From positions 3,543,001 to 3,607,000 of the forward strand of contig NZ_LT629705.1 of NCBI RefSeq assembly GCF_900103875.1: a stretch of 64,000 bases of DNA. The letters are read 5' to 3'. A program made the position numbers and the translations under genes. The DNA is from Pseudomonas arsenicoxydans (lineage in GTDB: Bacteria; Pseudomonadota; Gammaproteobacteria; Pseudomonadales; Pseudomonadaceae). Of the stretch, positions 1 to 9,417 are shown one piece after another; within the stretch, counting starts at the first letter, position 1; every line of letters starts with the position of its first letter. Below the pieces are notes generated by a model. That model was not told the DNA's origin, did no database searches, and saw nothing but the letters and a program-made list of their open reading frames with translations.

Positions 1-2
1 GC

Positions 3-1445
3 AAAGGCAAACCGGGCGGGCGGATTCGAGTCGCCGGCATGACCAGTTCCACCGCCGATACGTTAGACCCGGCCAAAGGTTCCTCATCCACAGACTACGC
101 GCGCCATTTCATGTTCTACAACGGCCTGACCCGTTTCGACAGCCATATGGTGCCGCAATTGGAGTTGGCCGAGCGCATCGAAACCAGTGACGCCACGCTC
201 TGGGTGATTACCTTGCGCAAAGAGGTGACCTTCCACAATGGCAAGGCTCTGACAGCCGCTGACGTGGTGTTTTCTCTATTGCGGCACAAGGACCCAATCA
301 CGGGTTCCAAGGTCATGCCTCTGGCGGAGCAGTTTGCCGAGATCAAGGCCACGGGCACCAACGAAGTGCAGATCCGTCTGAGCGGCCCGAATGCCGAGCT
401 GCCGTCGATGCTCGCAGTTTCACATTTGTTAATCGTTCCCGAAGGCACCACCGACTTCAACCAGGGAATCGGCACCGGGCCGTTCAAGGCCAAGGAGTTC
501 AAACCGGGTGTGCGTTCGCTTGCTGTGCGCAACACCGACTATTGGAAACCAGGTCTGCCTTACCTGGACGAAATCGAATTTATCGCCATTGGCGATGAAC
601 CCTCGCGGATCAATGCGTTGCTGTCGGGCGACGTGCAGATCATCAACGAAGTCAACCCGCGCTCGACGGTGCGTATCAAGGCCAGCGCCAAGCACCGGGT
701 CGTCGATGCGCCGTCGGGCAACTACACTGACTTGATCATCCGTCAGGATCAGTTGCCCGGCAAAAGCCCTGAATTCACCCAGGCCATGAAGTACCTGATT
801 GACCGCGAACAGATCAAATCCGCGGTGTTCCGTGGCTTCGCGGTCGTGGGTAACGACCATCCGATTGCCCCGGGTTCGCGCTACTACAATGCCGATCTGC
901 CGCAGACCGTCTACGACCCGGAAAAAGCCAAATTCCTGCTGAAGAAGGCCGGCATGGAAAACATCAGCATGCCGGTGGCGGCATCGCCGGCCGCCACCGG
1001 TTCGGTGGACATCGCAGTGCTGTTGCAACAGTCGGCGAAACAGGCCGGGCTCAAGCTCGACGTCAACCGTTTGCCGAGTGACGGCTACTGGTCCAACCAC
1101 TGGATGAAGCACCCGTTGAGCTTCGGCAACATCAACCCACGGCCGAACGCCGACGTGATGTTCTCGCAGTTCTTCCAGTCGAAAGCGCCGTGGAACGAAT
1201 CCGGTTGGCAGAACGATCAGTTCGACCAGTTGCTGATGCTCGCTCGCGGTGAAACCGACGACGCCAAGCGCAGCAAGATGTACGCGGACATGCAAACCCT
1301 GGTGCATGACCACTGTGGTATCGGCGTGCCAGTGTTTATCAGCAACATCGACGGTGTCGACCAGCGCGTCAAGGGCTACGGCAGCAACCCGCTGGGCGGC
1401 TTCATGGGCTACATGTTCGCTGAGCAGGTCTGGCTGGACGCTTGA
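3..1445 (+). CDS. ABC transporter substrate-binding protein, family 5 (5' partial)
   Basis: The periplasmic binding protein of a peptide/opine/nickel-type ABC importer, which would capture the solute and deliver it to the permeases encoded next. The reading frame is open from base 3, with coding sense (GGRIRVAGMTSS) before the first in-frame ATG at 39, so the true start and signal peptide lie upstream of the window. Family-5 hallmarks are visible: VTFHNGKALTAADVVFSLL near residue 70 after that ATG, a GTGPFKAKEF segment near 145 and the long C-terminal lobe. About 480 residues are visible; the family is usually 500-540. It is followed after 45 bp, with a clear AGGAGGG ribosome site, by the first permease. 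Coupling to an amine dehydrogenase and a deacylase downstream suggests the ligand is an N-substituted amino acid or opine-like compound, which is inference. Confidence 0.93.
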   Translation, partial: KGKPGGRIRVAGMTSSTADTLDPAKGSSSTDYARHFMFYNGLTRFDSHMVPQLELAERIETSDATLWVITLRKEVTFHNGKALTAADVVFSLLRHKDPITGSKVMPLAEQFAEIKATGTNEVQIRLSGPNAELPSMLAVSHLLIVPEGTTDFNQGIGTGPFKAKEFKPGVRSLAVRNTDYWKPGLPYLDEIEFIAIGDEPSRINALLSGDVQIINEVNPRSTVRIKASAKHRVVDAPSGNYTDLIIRQDQLPGKSPEFTQAMKYLIDREQIKSAVFRGFAVVGNDHPIAPGSRYYNADLPQTVYDPEKAKFLLKKAGMENISMPVAASPAATGSVDIAVLLQQSAKQAGLKLDVNRLPSDGYWSNHWMKHPLSFGNINPRPNADVMFSQFFQSKAPWNESGWQNDQFDQLLMLARGETDDAKRSKMYADMQTLVHDHCGIGVPVFISNIDGVDQRVKGYGSNPLGGFMGYMFAEQVWLDA

Positions 1446-1490
1446 TGGATGCTCGGTTGGTACGTCAAGGACAGTGCAGGAGGGTAGGCG

Positions 1491-2447
1491 ATGAATAGCA
1501 ACACACTGTGGTTGATCGGCCGGCGTCTGGGCGCCGCGATCGTGACTTTGTTGATCGTGTCCATGGTCGTGTTTGCGATCACGGCGGTCCTGCCGGGGGA
1601 CGCGGCGCAACAATCCCTCGGACAGTTCGCCACGCCGGAACAGGTGGCGGCGCTGCGCCTGAAACTGGGGCTCGATCAGCCCGGTGTGCTGCGTTACTTG
1701 CACTGGTTGATGAACCTGCTCAGCGGTGACATGGGGGTGTCGGTGTCCAACGCCATGCCGGTCAGCGATTTGATGGCCGGCCGCGTGCCGAACACCCTGA
1801 TGCTGGCGGCCGCTACGGCGCTGGTGTCGGTGCCGGTGGCATTGATTCTGGGCATCGGCTCGGCGATGGCGCGCGGTGGGCGCATAGACAGCTTCCTGAG
1901 CTTTTTCACCCTGGCCATGGTCGCCGTCCCGGAGTTTCTGGTGGCGACCCTGGCGGTGCTGATTTTTGCGGTAAACCTGGGCTGGTTGTCGGCGTTGTCC
2001 TATGCCAGCGACATCACCTCACCCTGGCAATTCATGCGTACTTACGCCTTGCCGGTGATGACGCTGTGCTGCGTCATCGTCGCGCAAATGGCCCGGATGA
2101 CCCGGGCTGCGGTGATCGACCAGCTCGACAGCCCTTACGTGGAAATGGCTCGGCTCAAAGGCGTCGGCCCGATGCGCATCGTGCTGCGCCATGCCTTGCC
2201 CAATGCCATAGGGCCAATTGCCAACGCGATCGCCCTGAGCCTGTCGTACCTGCTGGGCGGGGTGGTGATTGTCGAGACGATCTTCAACTATCCCGGCATC
2301 GCCAGCCTGATGGTCGATGCCGTGACCAACCGTGACATGGCGCTGGTTCAGGCCTGCACCATGCTGTTTTGTACGGCATACCTGGTGCTGGTGCTACTCG
2401 CCGACCTTTGCGCGATTCTGTCTAACCCGAGGCTGAGAAACCAATGA
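1491..2447 (+). CDS. ABC transporter permease (DppB/GsiC type)
   Basis: First inner-membrane permease of the importer, 318 residues, the usual length for DppB-type subunits. It has an N-terminal membrane segment (residues about 10-32) followed by the short periplasmic stretch typical of DppB proteins, then five further hydrophobic segments. The cytoplasmic EAA loop that docks with the ATPase is seen as EMARLKGVGPMRIVLRHALP near residues 218-237. The start is set by the ribosome site AGGAGGG 7-8 bases upstream. Its stop overlaps the next permease by 4 bases (ATGA), indicating coupled translation. It belongs to the operon running from the binding protein through the deacylase. Confidence 0.95.
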   Translation: MNSNTLWLIGRRLGAAIVTLLIVSMVVFAITAVLPGDAAQQSLGQFATPEQVAALRLKLGLDQPGVLRYLHWLMNLLSGDMGVSVSNAMPVSDLMAGRVPNTLMLAAATALVSVPVALILGIGSAMARGGRIDSFLSFFTLAMVAVPEFLVATLAVLIFAVNLGWLSALSYASDITSPWQFMRTYALPVMTLCCVIVAQMARMTRAAVIDQLDSPYVEMARLKGVGPMRIVLRHALPNAIGPIANAIALSLSYLLGGVVIVETIFNYPGIASLMVDAVTNRDMALVQACTMLFCTAYLVLVLLADLCAILSNPRLRNQ

Positions 2448-3319
2448 ACAATCTCATTGTGAAATCGACGCCTGCGACCCCCGACCTGTCGGCTGGCAAG
2501 GGGACTCATGGCCCGGGCTGGCTGGGTCTGATCGGGGCTGCGATGTGCGTTATCTGGTTGCTGGTGGCGATCTTCGGCCCGTGGTTGGCACCACACCCGG
2601 TGGGCGAAGTGGTCTCCGATAATGTCTTCGACAGCATCAGCGCCCTTTACCCGTTCGGCACTGATTACCTTGGGCGTGACATGCTTAGTCGCATCCTCGT
2701 AGGTGCACGGTTCACCGTTGGCCTGGCGTTGATCGCGGCGGTGTTGGCCAGCGGCCTGGGTACCAGTTGCGCGCTACTGTCTGTGGTTTCGCCCAAATGG
2801 CTGGACGAAGTGATCAGTCGCTTGATGGACGCGTTCATTTCGATCCCGAGCAAGATGCTGGCATTGATCATGGTCTCGGCTTTCGGCTCCTCAGTGACCT
2901 TGCTGATTTGCACCGCCGTATTGAGTTTCACCCCTGGCGCGTTTCGCATTGCGCGCAGCATGGCGGTGAACATCGAGGCGCTGGAATACGTGCAAGTGGC
3001 CCGTACCCGTGGTGAGCGCCGGTTGTACATCGCTTGCGTGGAAATTTTGCCCAACATGCTCAATCCGGTGTTGACCGACCTTGGCCTGCGCTTTGGCTTC
3101 ATCGTGTTGCTGCTCAGCGGCATGAGTTTCCTCGGCCTCGGCGTGCAGCCTCCAGATGCCGACCTCGGTTCGCTGGTGCGGGAAAATATCGGCGGCCTCA
3201 ATCAGGGCGCGCCGGCCATCGTGATTCCGGCCCTGGCCATCGGCACCCTGACCATCGGCGTGAATTTGTTTATCGACAGACTGTCGTCCCGACGTAGTCG
3301 CCGTACGGGAGGACATTGA
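2444..3319 (+). CDS. ABC transporter permease (DppC type)
   Basis: Second permease of the importer, 291 residues, normal for the DppC/OppC class. An N-terminal hydrophobic segment (residues about 25-48) is followed by the FGTDYLGRDMLSRI motif characteristic of DppC-like proteins. The EAA loop is recognisable as YVQVARTRGERRLY near residue 183. It starts in a 4-base overlap with the preceding permease and ends one base before the start of the ATPase gene, whose ribosome site GGAGG lies inside this gene's last codons. It should pair with the 1491-2447 product to form the transmembrane channel. Confidence 0.95.
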   Translation: MNNLIVKSTPATPDLSAGKGTHGPGWLGLIGAAMCVIWLLVAIFGPWLAPHPVGEVVSDNVFDSISALYPFGTDYLGRDMLSRILVGARFTVGLALIAAVLASGLGTSCALLSVVSPKWLDEVISRLMDAFISIPSKMLALIMVSAFGSSVTLLICTAVLSFTPGAFRIARSMAVNIEALEYVQVARTRGERRLYIACVEILPNMLNPVLTDLGLRFGFIVLLLSGMSFLGLGVQPPDADLGSLVRENIGGLNQGAPAIVIPALAIGTLTIGVNLFIDRLSSRRSRRTGGH

Positions 3320-3320
3320 A

Positions 3321-5162
3321 ATGAGTGAATTGATTCGAGTCGAAGACCTGCGTGTGGTCGCCTGTGGCGAGCGTGGCGAAACGGAAATCGTCAAAGGCGT
3401 GAGCTTCGCCCTGGAAAAAGGTGAAGTGCTGGCGTTGATTGGCGAGTCTGGCTCCGGCAAGACCACTATCGCCCTGGCGCTGCTGGGCTATGCAAGACGT
3501 GGCTGCAGGTTGTCCGGCGGCGTGGTGCAGGTCGGCGAGCACAACATGCTCGCACTCAGCGAAAAAGAATTGCAGGGACTGCGCGGAAACCGAGTGTCGT
3601 ACATCGCGCAAAGCGCGGCGGCAGCGTTCAACCCGGCGAAGAAGTTGATCGATCAAGTGGTGGAGGGCGCGTTGATTCATGGCCTGGGCACTCGGGCGGT
3701 GCTTGAAGCCAAAGCCATCCAATTGTTCCGCGACCTGGCGCTGCCTGACCCGGACAACATCGGCCAACGCTACCCGCACCAGGTGTCTGGCGGGCAACTG
3801 CAAAGGGTGATGGCGGCCATGGCGTTGATCAGCGATCCGTTGCTGGTGGTGCTCGACGAACCGACCACTGCCCTCGATGTCACCACCCAGATCGATGTGC
3901 TGCGAGCCTTCAAACGTGTAGTGCGTGAACGCGGGGCGACGGCGGTCTATGTTTCCCACGACCTGGCGGTGGTGGCGCAGATGGCTGATCAGATCGTCGT
4001 GCTCAACGGCGGCCAGATCTTCGAACAGAGCGCCACCGCGCCGTTGCTCAAAGGCCCTGCCCATGAATACACCCGCAGTCTGCTGGCGGCGGCGCGGCCG
4101 GATACGACGATTCGCCCGCCCTGCGATATGGCGCAAGACACGCCATTGCTGACCATAAAGGGCCTGACCGCCGGTTACGGCAACAAGGACATGCACGGCA
4201 TGCCGGCGATCCGCGTGCTGGAAGACATCGACTTGACTGTGCGCCGGGGCCAGGCCATCGGCGTGATCGGTGAGTCGGGGTCCGGCAAATCGACCCTGGC
4301 GCGGGTAGTGGCGGGGTTGCTGACACCGGCCCTCGGTGGGCTGACTTTCGATGGTCAGCCACTGGGCGGCAGCCTGTCCGAGCGCACCGACGAACAGTTC
4401 CGTCGCATCCAAATGGTCTTTCAAAACGCCGACACCGCGCTCAACCCGATGCACAGTGTTAGCACCATTCTGAGCCGGCCGCTGAAGATGTATTTCGGCC
4501 TTAAGGGCGCGGCGTTGCGTGAGCGTATCGGCGAGTTGCTGGACCTGGTGCGCTTGCCCCGAACCCTGGCCGAACGGCGCCCGAATGAACTGTCTGGCGG
4601 TCAAAAGCAACGGGTCAACCTGGCCCGGGCACTGGCGGCAAAACCTGATCTGATCCTCTGTGACGAGGTGACCTCGGCGCTGGATACCGTGGTCGGAGCA
4701 GCAATTCTTGAACTGCTGCGCGACCTGCGTCAGGAGCTGGGGGTTTCCTATCTGTTCATCAGCCACGACATCTCCACGGTGCGGGCGCTATGCGATGACA
4801 TTGTGGTGATGTACAGCGGCCACAAAGTCCAGGCCGGCACTCGCCAGTCATTCGCCCAGGCACCCTTCCATCCGTATACAGACCTGTTGATCCATTCGGT
4901 GCCGGAACTGCGTCAAGGCTGGTTGGAAACCTGCAGCACAACCTGCGGCACGCTGCCGCCGATTGGCGCCAAGGCCAATGTGCCGGAGTTGTGCACCTTT
5001 CTCAGCCGCTGTCCGGTGCGGGTCGATGGCTTGTGCAATAGCACGGCACCGAACCGCCGGACCATTGATGGCGGTAGTGAAATCCTTTGCCACCATGACA
5101 GCGCCGAGTTGCTGAAAACCCAGCTGGATTTAATCACCATGACCCAGGGAGCCTATGCATGA
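3321..5162 (+). CDS. ABC transporter ATP-binding protein, fused DppD-DppF type
   Basis: Both ATPase halves of the importer in one 613-residue chain, where classical Dpp/Opp systems use two proteins. The first half has Walker A GESGSGKTT (about 41-49), signature VSGGQLQRV (about 155) and Walker B LLVVLDEP. The second has Walker A GESGSGKST (about 318), signature LSGGQKQRV (about 425) and LILCDEV. The second Walker B is followed by DEV rather than the usual DEP, a mild deviation. The HPYTDLLIHSVPEL segment near residue 520 is the oligopeptide/dipeptide transporter C-terminal region, followed by the family's cysteine-containing tail (CPVRVDGLC). A GGAGG site precedes the ATG. Its stop overlaps the next gene by 4 bases, linking transport directly to the dehydrogenase genes. 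Confidence 0.95.
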   Translation: MSELIRVEDLRVVACGERGETEIVKGVSFALEKGEVLALIGESGSGKTTIALALLGYARRGCRLSGGVVQVGEHNMLALSEKELQGLRGNRVSYIAQSAAAAFNPAKKLIDQVVEGALIHGLGTRAVLEAKAIQLFRDLALPDPDNIGQRYPHQVSGGQLQRVMAAMALISDPLLVVLDEPTTALDVTTQIDVLRAFKRVVRERGATAVYVSHDLAVVAQMADQIVVLNGGQIFEQSATAPLLKGPAHEYTRSLLAAARPDTTIRPPCDMAQDTPLLTIKGLTAGYGNKDMHGMPAIRVLEDIDLTVRRGQAIGVIGESGSGKSTLARVVAGLLTPALGGLTFDGQPLGGSLSERTDEQFRRIQMVFQNADTALNPMHSVSTILSRPLKMYFGLKGAALRERIGELLDLVRLPRTLAERRPNELSGGQKQRVNLARALAAKPDLILCDEVTSALDTVVGAAILELLRDLRQELGVSYLFISHDISTVRALCDDIVVMYSGHKVQAGTRQSFAQAPFHPYTDLLIHSVPELRQGWLETCSTTCGTLPPIGAKANVPELCTFLSRCPVRVDGLCNSTAPNRRTIDGGSEILCHHDSAELLKTQLDLITMTQGAYA

Positions 5163-5467
5163 AGGGGCGTTTTGTGAGGCTGGCCGAGCAGGGCCGGCCA
5201 ACCATCAGTTTGAAGGTGGACGGCGCACCCATCGAGGCGTTGCAGGGCGACACCCTGATGGTGGCATTGCTGACCCAGAGCAACGCGTTGCGCCAATCGG
5301 AGTTCGATTCCGGCCGGCGCGCGGGTTTCTGTTTGATGGGCGCTTGCCAGGATTGCTGGGTCTGGACCCGCAGTGGCGAGCGTCTGCGTGCTTGCTCCAA
5401 TGAAGTCCGTGAAGGGCTGGACATCGTCACTACACAACCGGAGGCGACATGGCCACTGCACGGATAG
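5159..5467 (+). CDS. (2Fe-2S)-binding small subunit, HcnA-like
   Basis: The small iron-sulfur subunit of a three-part FAD dehydrogenase of the HcnABC / opine oxidase / D-hydroxyproline dehydrogenase family. It is 102 residues with cysteines arranged as in HcnA-type ferredoxins: FCLMGACQDCWV around residues 59-70 and a fourth in LRACS about 15 residues later. It probably passes electrons between the flavin subunits encoded next. It begins in a 4-base overlap with the ATPase gene and overlaps the following FAD/NAD gene by 19 bases. The substrate of the complex cannot be read from this subunit. The family assignment is firm from cysteine spacing and gene order A-B-C. Confidence 0.88.
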   Translation: MKGRFVRLAEQGRPTISLKVDGAPIEALQGDTLMVALLTQSNALRQSEFDSGRRAGFCLMGACQDCWVWTRSGERLRACSNEVREGLDIVTTQPEATWPLHG

Positions 5468-6825
5468 TCATCGTTGGTGCCGGGCCGGCGGGTATTCGCT
5501 GTGCCGAGACCTTGTTGGCAGCGGGCTTCAAGCCGATCCTGATCGATGAGAATCGCCGCGATGGTGGACAGATCTATCGTCGACAGCCCGAAGGTTTCAC
5601 CAGGGATTACGCCACGCTGTACGGCACAGAAGCCGCCAAGGCTCGGGACCTGCACGAAAGTTTTGATCACCTGCGCGAACGGATCGACTACCGCCCGGAC
5701 ACATTGGTGTGGAATCTGACACCGAGGCAGTTGTGCTGCGTCAGCCAGGGTAAACACTCGACGGTGGATTACGATGCGCTGATCCTCTGTACCGGTGCCA
5801 CCGACCGCCTGATGCCGATTGAAGGTTGGCAATTGGCGGGCACCTACAGCCTCGGCGGGGCGCAGATTGCGCTCAAGTCCCAGGCAGTTTCCATTGGCCG
5901 CAGCGTGGTGTTCATGGGCAGCGGACCGTTGCTGTATCTGGTCGCCAGTCAGTACGTCAAGGCGGGTGCGAAAGTGGCGGCGGTGCTCGACACGTCACCG
6001 CTGAGCAAACGTATCGGTGCCTTGTCGAAACTGCTGGCGCGTCCAGGATTACTGTTCACCGGGATGAAACTGTTGGCGCAGCTATATCGGGCGAAGATTC
6101 CGGTGCACCTCGGCATCAAGCCGCTACAAGTGCTGGGCGATGCGGCCAGTGGTGTCAGTGGTGTGCGGGTGCTGACCGCACGCGGCGAGACGTTGAGTGT
6201 GGATTGTGATGCGTTGGCGCTGGGTTATCACTTGCGCCCGGAAACCCAACTGGCCGACCTGGCCGGTTGCCGTATGCGCTTCGATGAAGCGTCCGGCCAA
6301 TGGTGGCTGGCGGTTGATGAGGAGGGTCGAACGTCGGTCAGCGGTGTGTATGCCGCGGGTGATGGTTCGAAGATTCGAGGTGCGGACGCCGCTGAGCACG
6401 CCGGACGCCTGGTGGCCATGGCGTTGCTGGAAGACCTGCACCAACCGGTGAACGCCGGTTTACGCGATGAACAACGCCATGCCTTGGCGGTGATGGACCA
6501 GTTCCGCCTCGGTTTGGCCCAGGCGTTTCCCTGGCCAGCCGAACATGCCAAAGCCTTGCCGGACACCGCCATCGTTTGCCGTTGCGAGATGATCAGTGTT
6601 GGTGAGCTGCGCCGTACAGTCAGCGAGAAGGGCGCCTGCGAAGTCAATCGGGCCAAGGCATTCAGTCGGGTCGGCATGGGCCGTTGCCAGGGCCGTTATT
6701 GCTCCCAGGCCGGGGCGGAAGTGATCGCTGCAGCGGCAGGTGTCAGCGTGCAACAGGTTGGACGCCAACGCAGCCAGGCGCCGGTCAAACCCCTTTCGAT
6801 GCTCACCGAGGAGGTGTCGCCATGA
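5449..6825 (+). CDS. FAD/NAD(P)-dependent oxidoreductase with BFD-like [2Fe-2S] domain, HcnB-like
   Basis: The middle subunit of the HcnABC-like dehydrogenase, 458 residues. The N-terminus carries an FAD-binding Rossmann motif (IVGAGPAGIRCAE, residues 7-19). A second nucleotide-binding segment with VVFMGSGPLLYLVAS lies near 150, and CTGATDR marks the linking strand. The C-terminal ~85 residues are a bacterioferritin-associated-ferredoxin-like domain with four cysteines (VCRCEM then GRCQGRYC). In this family the subunit relays electrons from the amino-acid-oxidising C subunit. Its stop overlaps the next ATG by 4 bases. A 3' fragment of a close relative is preserved at 16122-16266 on the other strand. 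Confidence 0.9.
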   Translation: MATARIVIVGAGPAGIRCAETLLAAGFKPILIDENRRDGGQIYRRQPEGFTRDYATLYGTEAAKARDLHESFDHLRERIDYRPDTLVWNLTPRQLCCVSQGKHSTVDYDALILCTGATDRLMPIEGWQLAGTYSLGGAQIALKSQAVSIGRSVVFMGSGPLLYLVASQYVKAGAKVAAVLDTSPLSKRIGALSKLLARPGLLFTGMKLLAQLYRAKIPVHLGIKPLQVLGDAASGVSGVRVLTARGETLSVDCDALALGYHLRPETQLADLAGCRMRFDEASGQWWLAVDEEGRTSVSGVYAAGDGSKIRGADAAEHAGRLVAMALLEDLHQPVNAGLRDEQRHALAVMDQFRLGLAQAFPWPAEHAKALPDTAIVCRCEMISVGELRRTVSEKGACEVNRAKAFSRVGMGRCQGRYCSQAGAEVIAAAAGVSVQQVGRQRSQAPVKPLSMLTEEVSP

Positions 6826-7976
6826 CCGTACACAAAGCCGATGTCGTTATCGTCGGCGGAGGCCTGATGGGCTCGGCGGCAGCGTTTTTCCTGCGCCAGC
6901 GCGGGCAATCGGTCATCCTGCTGGAGCGCGACCAGATTGGTCAGTACGCCAGCGGCGTGAACTTCGGCAATGTCCGGCGTCAGGGGCGGTATCTGGGCCA
7001 ATTGGAATTGGCCAACCGTTCCTGGGCGCTGTGGAAACGCTTGCCGGAATTGATCGACGATGACCTTGAGTTCATCGCTAGCGGCCACATGCGTGTGTGT
7101 TATCGCGAAGATGAAATCGCCGAGCTGCAGGCCTATGCCGCAGCGCCTGAGGCGGCGCAACTGGATCTGAGGATTTATCGCGGTGCCGAGTTGCATCGGC
7201 GTTTTCCATTCCTCGGGCCGGATGTGAAGGGTGGCTCCTATGCGCCCCACGACGGTCACGCCAATCCGCGTCTGGCAGCCCCGGCGTTTGCCCGGGCGGC
7301 ACGGCGTCTCGGCGCGCAGATCGAGGAGCAGACTGAAGTGGCCGAGGTGCAAAAGGTCGGTGGCGAGTTCAGCGTCACCACCACTGACGGTCGCCAGTTC
7401 AGCGCCGCACAACTCTTGATTACCGCCGGGGCCTGGGGGCAGAAGCTGTCACTGCAATTCGGCGAACCGGTGCCGCTGGACACCCACGGCCCGCAAATGG
7501 CCGTGACCGAACCGGTGCCTTACGCCTTGCCAACAGTGATCGGCGTGTACACCAAGATTCCCGAGGAAGTGATTTACTTCCGCCAGATCCCTCGCGGCAA
7601 CATTGTCATCGGTGGCGGCTATCGCAGTAAACCGGACATGCTCAATCGCCGGGCCTACGTGGAGCCGCGCAGCATCCTCAACCAGATCAATCAAATGCGC
7701 CGCCTGCTGCCGGGTGTCGGTAACCTGAACATCATCCGGGTCTGGAGTGGCATCGAAGGCTACCTGCCGGATTCCCTGCCGGTGATGGGCCCGAGTGGCA
7801 CCGTCGACGGCTTGTTCTACGCGTTCGGTTTCTGCGGTCACGGCTTCCAGCTCGGCCCGGGCGTCGGCGATGTGATGGCCGAACTGATCAGCACCGGCAG
7901 CACCAGCACTTCGATTGAGCCGTTCTCCATCCGCCGGTTCGCCCTTTCAGCCGAGCAACGGAGCATGGCCTCATGA
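6822..7976 (+). CDS. FAD-dependent amine/amino-acid oxidoreductase, HcnC-like
   Basis: The catalytic DAO-fold subunit of the HcnABC-like complex, 384 residues. The start is the ATG at 6822, coupled by ATGA to the preceding stop and preceded by GAGGAGG; a longer upstream extension in the same frame is not needed. The FAD motif VVIVGGGLMGSAAAFFLRQR occupies residues 8-27, and the C-terminal GHGFQLGPGVGDVMAELI is typical of glycine/sarcosine/opine oxidases. Known relatives oxidise glycine (HcnC), opines or D-hydroxyproline to an imine; the substrate here is unknown. The protein encoded at 14941-16125 is a very close paralogue, nearly identical over long blocks such as ERDQIGQYASGVNFGNVRRQ. Confidence 0.92.
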   Translation: MTVHKADVVIVGGGLMGSAAAFFLRQRGQSVILLERDQIGQYASGVNFGNVRRQGRYLGQLELANRSWALWKRLPELIDDDLEFIASGHMRVCYREDEIAELQAYAAAPEAAQLDLRIYRGAELHRRFPFLGPDVKGGSYAPHDGHANPRLAAPAFARAARRLGAQIEEQTEVAEVQKVGGEFSVTTTDGRQFSAAQLLITAGAWGQKLSLQFGEPVPLDTHGPQMAVTEPVPYALPTVIGVYTKIPEEVIYFRQIPRGNIVIGGGYRSKPDMLNRRAYVEPRSILNQINQMRRLLPGVGNLNIIRVWSGIEGYLPDSLPVMGPSGTVDGLFYAFGFCGHGFQLGPGVGDVMAELISTGSTSTSIEPFSIRRFALSAEQRSMAS

Positions 7977-9130
7977 AACCCCGCGTACTGGATATCCTCA
8001 AACGCTTGATGGCCTTCGACACCGTGTCGTCGGAGTCGAACATGGCCCTGATCGACTACGTGCGCGACCTGCTGCTGACCAAGGGCATCGAGTCGCTGAT
8101 CGTCAAGGACGAGACCGGTAAAAAAGCCAATCTGTTCGCCAGCACCGGCCCGCGAGAGCTGCCAGGAATTCTGCTGTCCGGGCATACCGACGTGGTGCCG
8201 GCGGCGGGGCAGGCGTGGACCTTTCCGGCGTTTCAGGCGACGGTGCTGGACGGCAAAATTTACGGTCGCGGCAGTTGCGACATGAAAGGCTTCATCGCCT
8301 TGGCCATCGACGCGATGCTCGACGCCGCCGACCATTCCCTGAGCCGGCCGCTGCAACTGGCGCTGTCCCATGATGAAGAGATCGGTTGTGTCGGCGTGCG
8401 ACGGTTGCTGGACGTGTTGCACCTGGCACCGGTGCGGCCGTTTCTGTGCATGATCGGTGAACCGACCAACATGCAATTCGTGCTCGGGCACAAGGGCAAG
8501 GGCTCCTACCGCACCTACTGTCGAGGCCTGGAAGCGCATTCTTCCCTGGCACCGCGCTCGGTCAATGCTATTCACGTGGCGTGCGATTTCATCACGGCAC
8601 TGCGCCAAAGTCAGCTCCAACTGCAAGAGCAGGGCGCCCAGGATGCGGACTACGACGTGCCCTACAGCACCGTGCATGTCGGACAAATTGTCGGCGGCAA
8701 AGCTCTGAACATCGTGCCGAACCTGTGCACCCTGGATTTCGAAGTGCGCAACTTGCCGGCCGACGATCTGGATCAGTTTCTGGAACAGATGCGAGAGCGT
8801 GCAGAGGTGATCGTTCGTGAGGCCAAGCGCCTGTCCAGTGTTGCGGACATCGAGATCGAAACCCTGAACGTCTACCCCGGCCTCGACACCCACCCGAGCG
8901 TCGAAGCGGTGCGCTTTCTGAAGAGCTTCGCCGCGCCGGATACCGGTACATCCAAGGTTTCGTTTGGTACCGAAGGCGGGTTGTTCAAGCAACGTCTGGA
9001 TGTGCCAGTGGTGGTTTGCGGGCCGGGGTCGATTGAACAGGCGCACAAGCCGGACGAGTTTATAGAGATCAGCCAGATGGAGGCTGGGGAACGGTTTCTT
9101 GAAGGGTTGCTCGGTTCCCTGAAATTGTAG
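7973..9130 (+). CDS. M20 metallohydrolase, acetylornithine deacetylase (ArgE)-like
   Basis: A 385-residue M20-family amidohydrolase of the acetylornithine deacetylase type, which removes an N-acyl group from an amino acid. Metal-binding and catalytic motifs are present in order: GHTDVVP near residue 70, GRGSCDMKGF near 98, HDEEIGCVG near 130, a glutamate region GEPTNM near 160, and a C-terminal histidine-containing segment. It begins in a 4-base overlap with the HcnC-like gene, so it is the last gene of the importer-dehydrogenase operon. The context suggests it processes an N-acylated or N-substituted amino acid brought in by the importer rather than arginine biosynthesis. A REP element follows. 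Confidence 0.92.
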   Translation: MKPRVLDILKRLMAFDTVSSESNMALIDYVRDLLLTKGIESLIVKDETGKKANLFASTGPRELPGILLSGHTDVVPAAGQAWTFPAFQATVLDGKIYGRGSCDMKGFIALAIDAMLDAADHSLSRPLQLALSHDEEIGCVGVRRLLDVLHLAPVRPFLCMIGEPTNMQFVLGHKGKGSYRTYCRGLEAHSSLAPRSVNAIHVACDFITALRQSQLQLQEQGAQDADYDVPYSTVHVGQIVGGKALNIVPNLCTLDFEVRNLPADDLDQFLEQMRERAEVIVREAKRLSSVADIEIETLNVYPGLDTHPSVEAVRFLKSFAAPDTGTSKVSFGTEGGLFKQRLDVPVVVCGPGSIEQAHKPDEFIEISQMEAGERFLEGLLGSLKL

Positions 9131-9173
9131 GACGGTGGTGTTGATAGGTTCTAGGGCAAACAGAGGTCAAGTA

Positions 9174-9261
9174 TGGGAGCGAGCTTGCTCGCGATTGCGG
9201 ACTATCAGTCAACATCAATGTTGAATGTCGGGCCCTCATCGCGAACAAGCTCGCTCCCACA
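9174..9261. repeat. REP/BIME-type inverted repeat
   Basis: The left arm TGGGAGCGAGCTTGCTCGCG and a mirrored right arm ending GCTCGCTCCCACA are separated by about 40 bases. This is the repetitive extragenic palindrome typical of fluorescent pseudomonads. It lies between the deacylase and the next operon, where such elements often stabilise or end transcripts. A similar element occurs at 22761-22847. Confidence 0.85.
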
Positions 9262-9417
9262 GGGTTTTGCGTTTGTCTGACAGGCCTTATATCCCCTCGG
9301 TAGAGCCTGCCGTCCCACTGCAAATTTCAGCATCCGACACTGCTGTCCCCGCGCTTTCAGCATCCTCATCCGAAGCACCACCCTAGACTGGAACGTGTCT
9401 CGGATCAGGACTCGACC

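Noticed and set aside
3270..4766. A 498-codon open frame on the - strand opposite the fused ATPase gene
   Set aside because: It has a His/Gln/Arg-rich composition typical of antisense frames in GC-rich genes, and it overlaps completely a clearly functional ATPase gene with intact motifs.
5159..7976. Hydrogen cyanide synthase hcnABC proper
   Set aside because: Subunit types match, but coupling to a peptide/opine-type importer and a deacylase argues for a catabolic dehydrogenase. HCN synthesis cannot be excluded from sequence alone but is not favoured.
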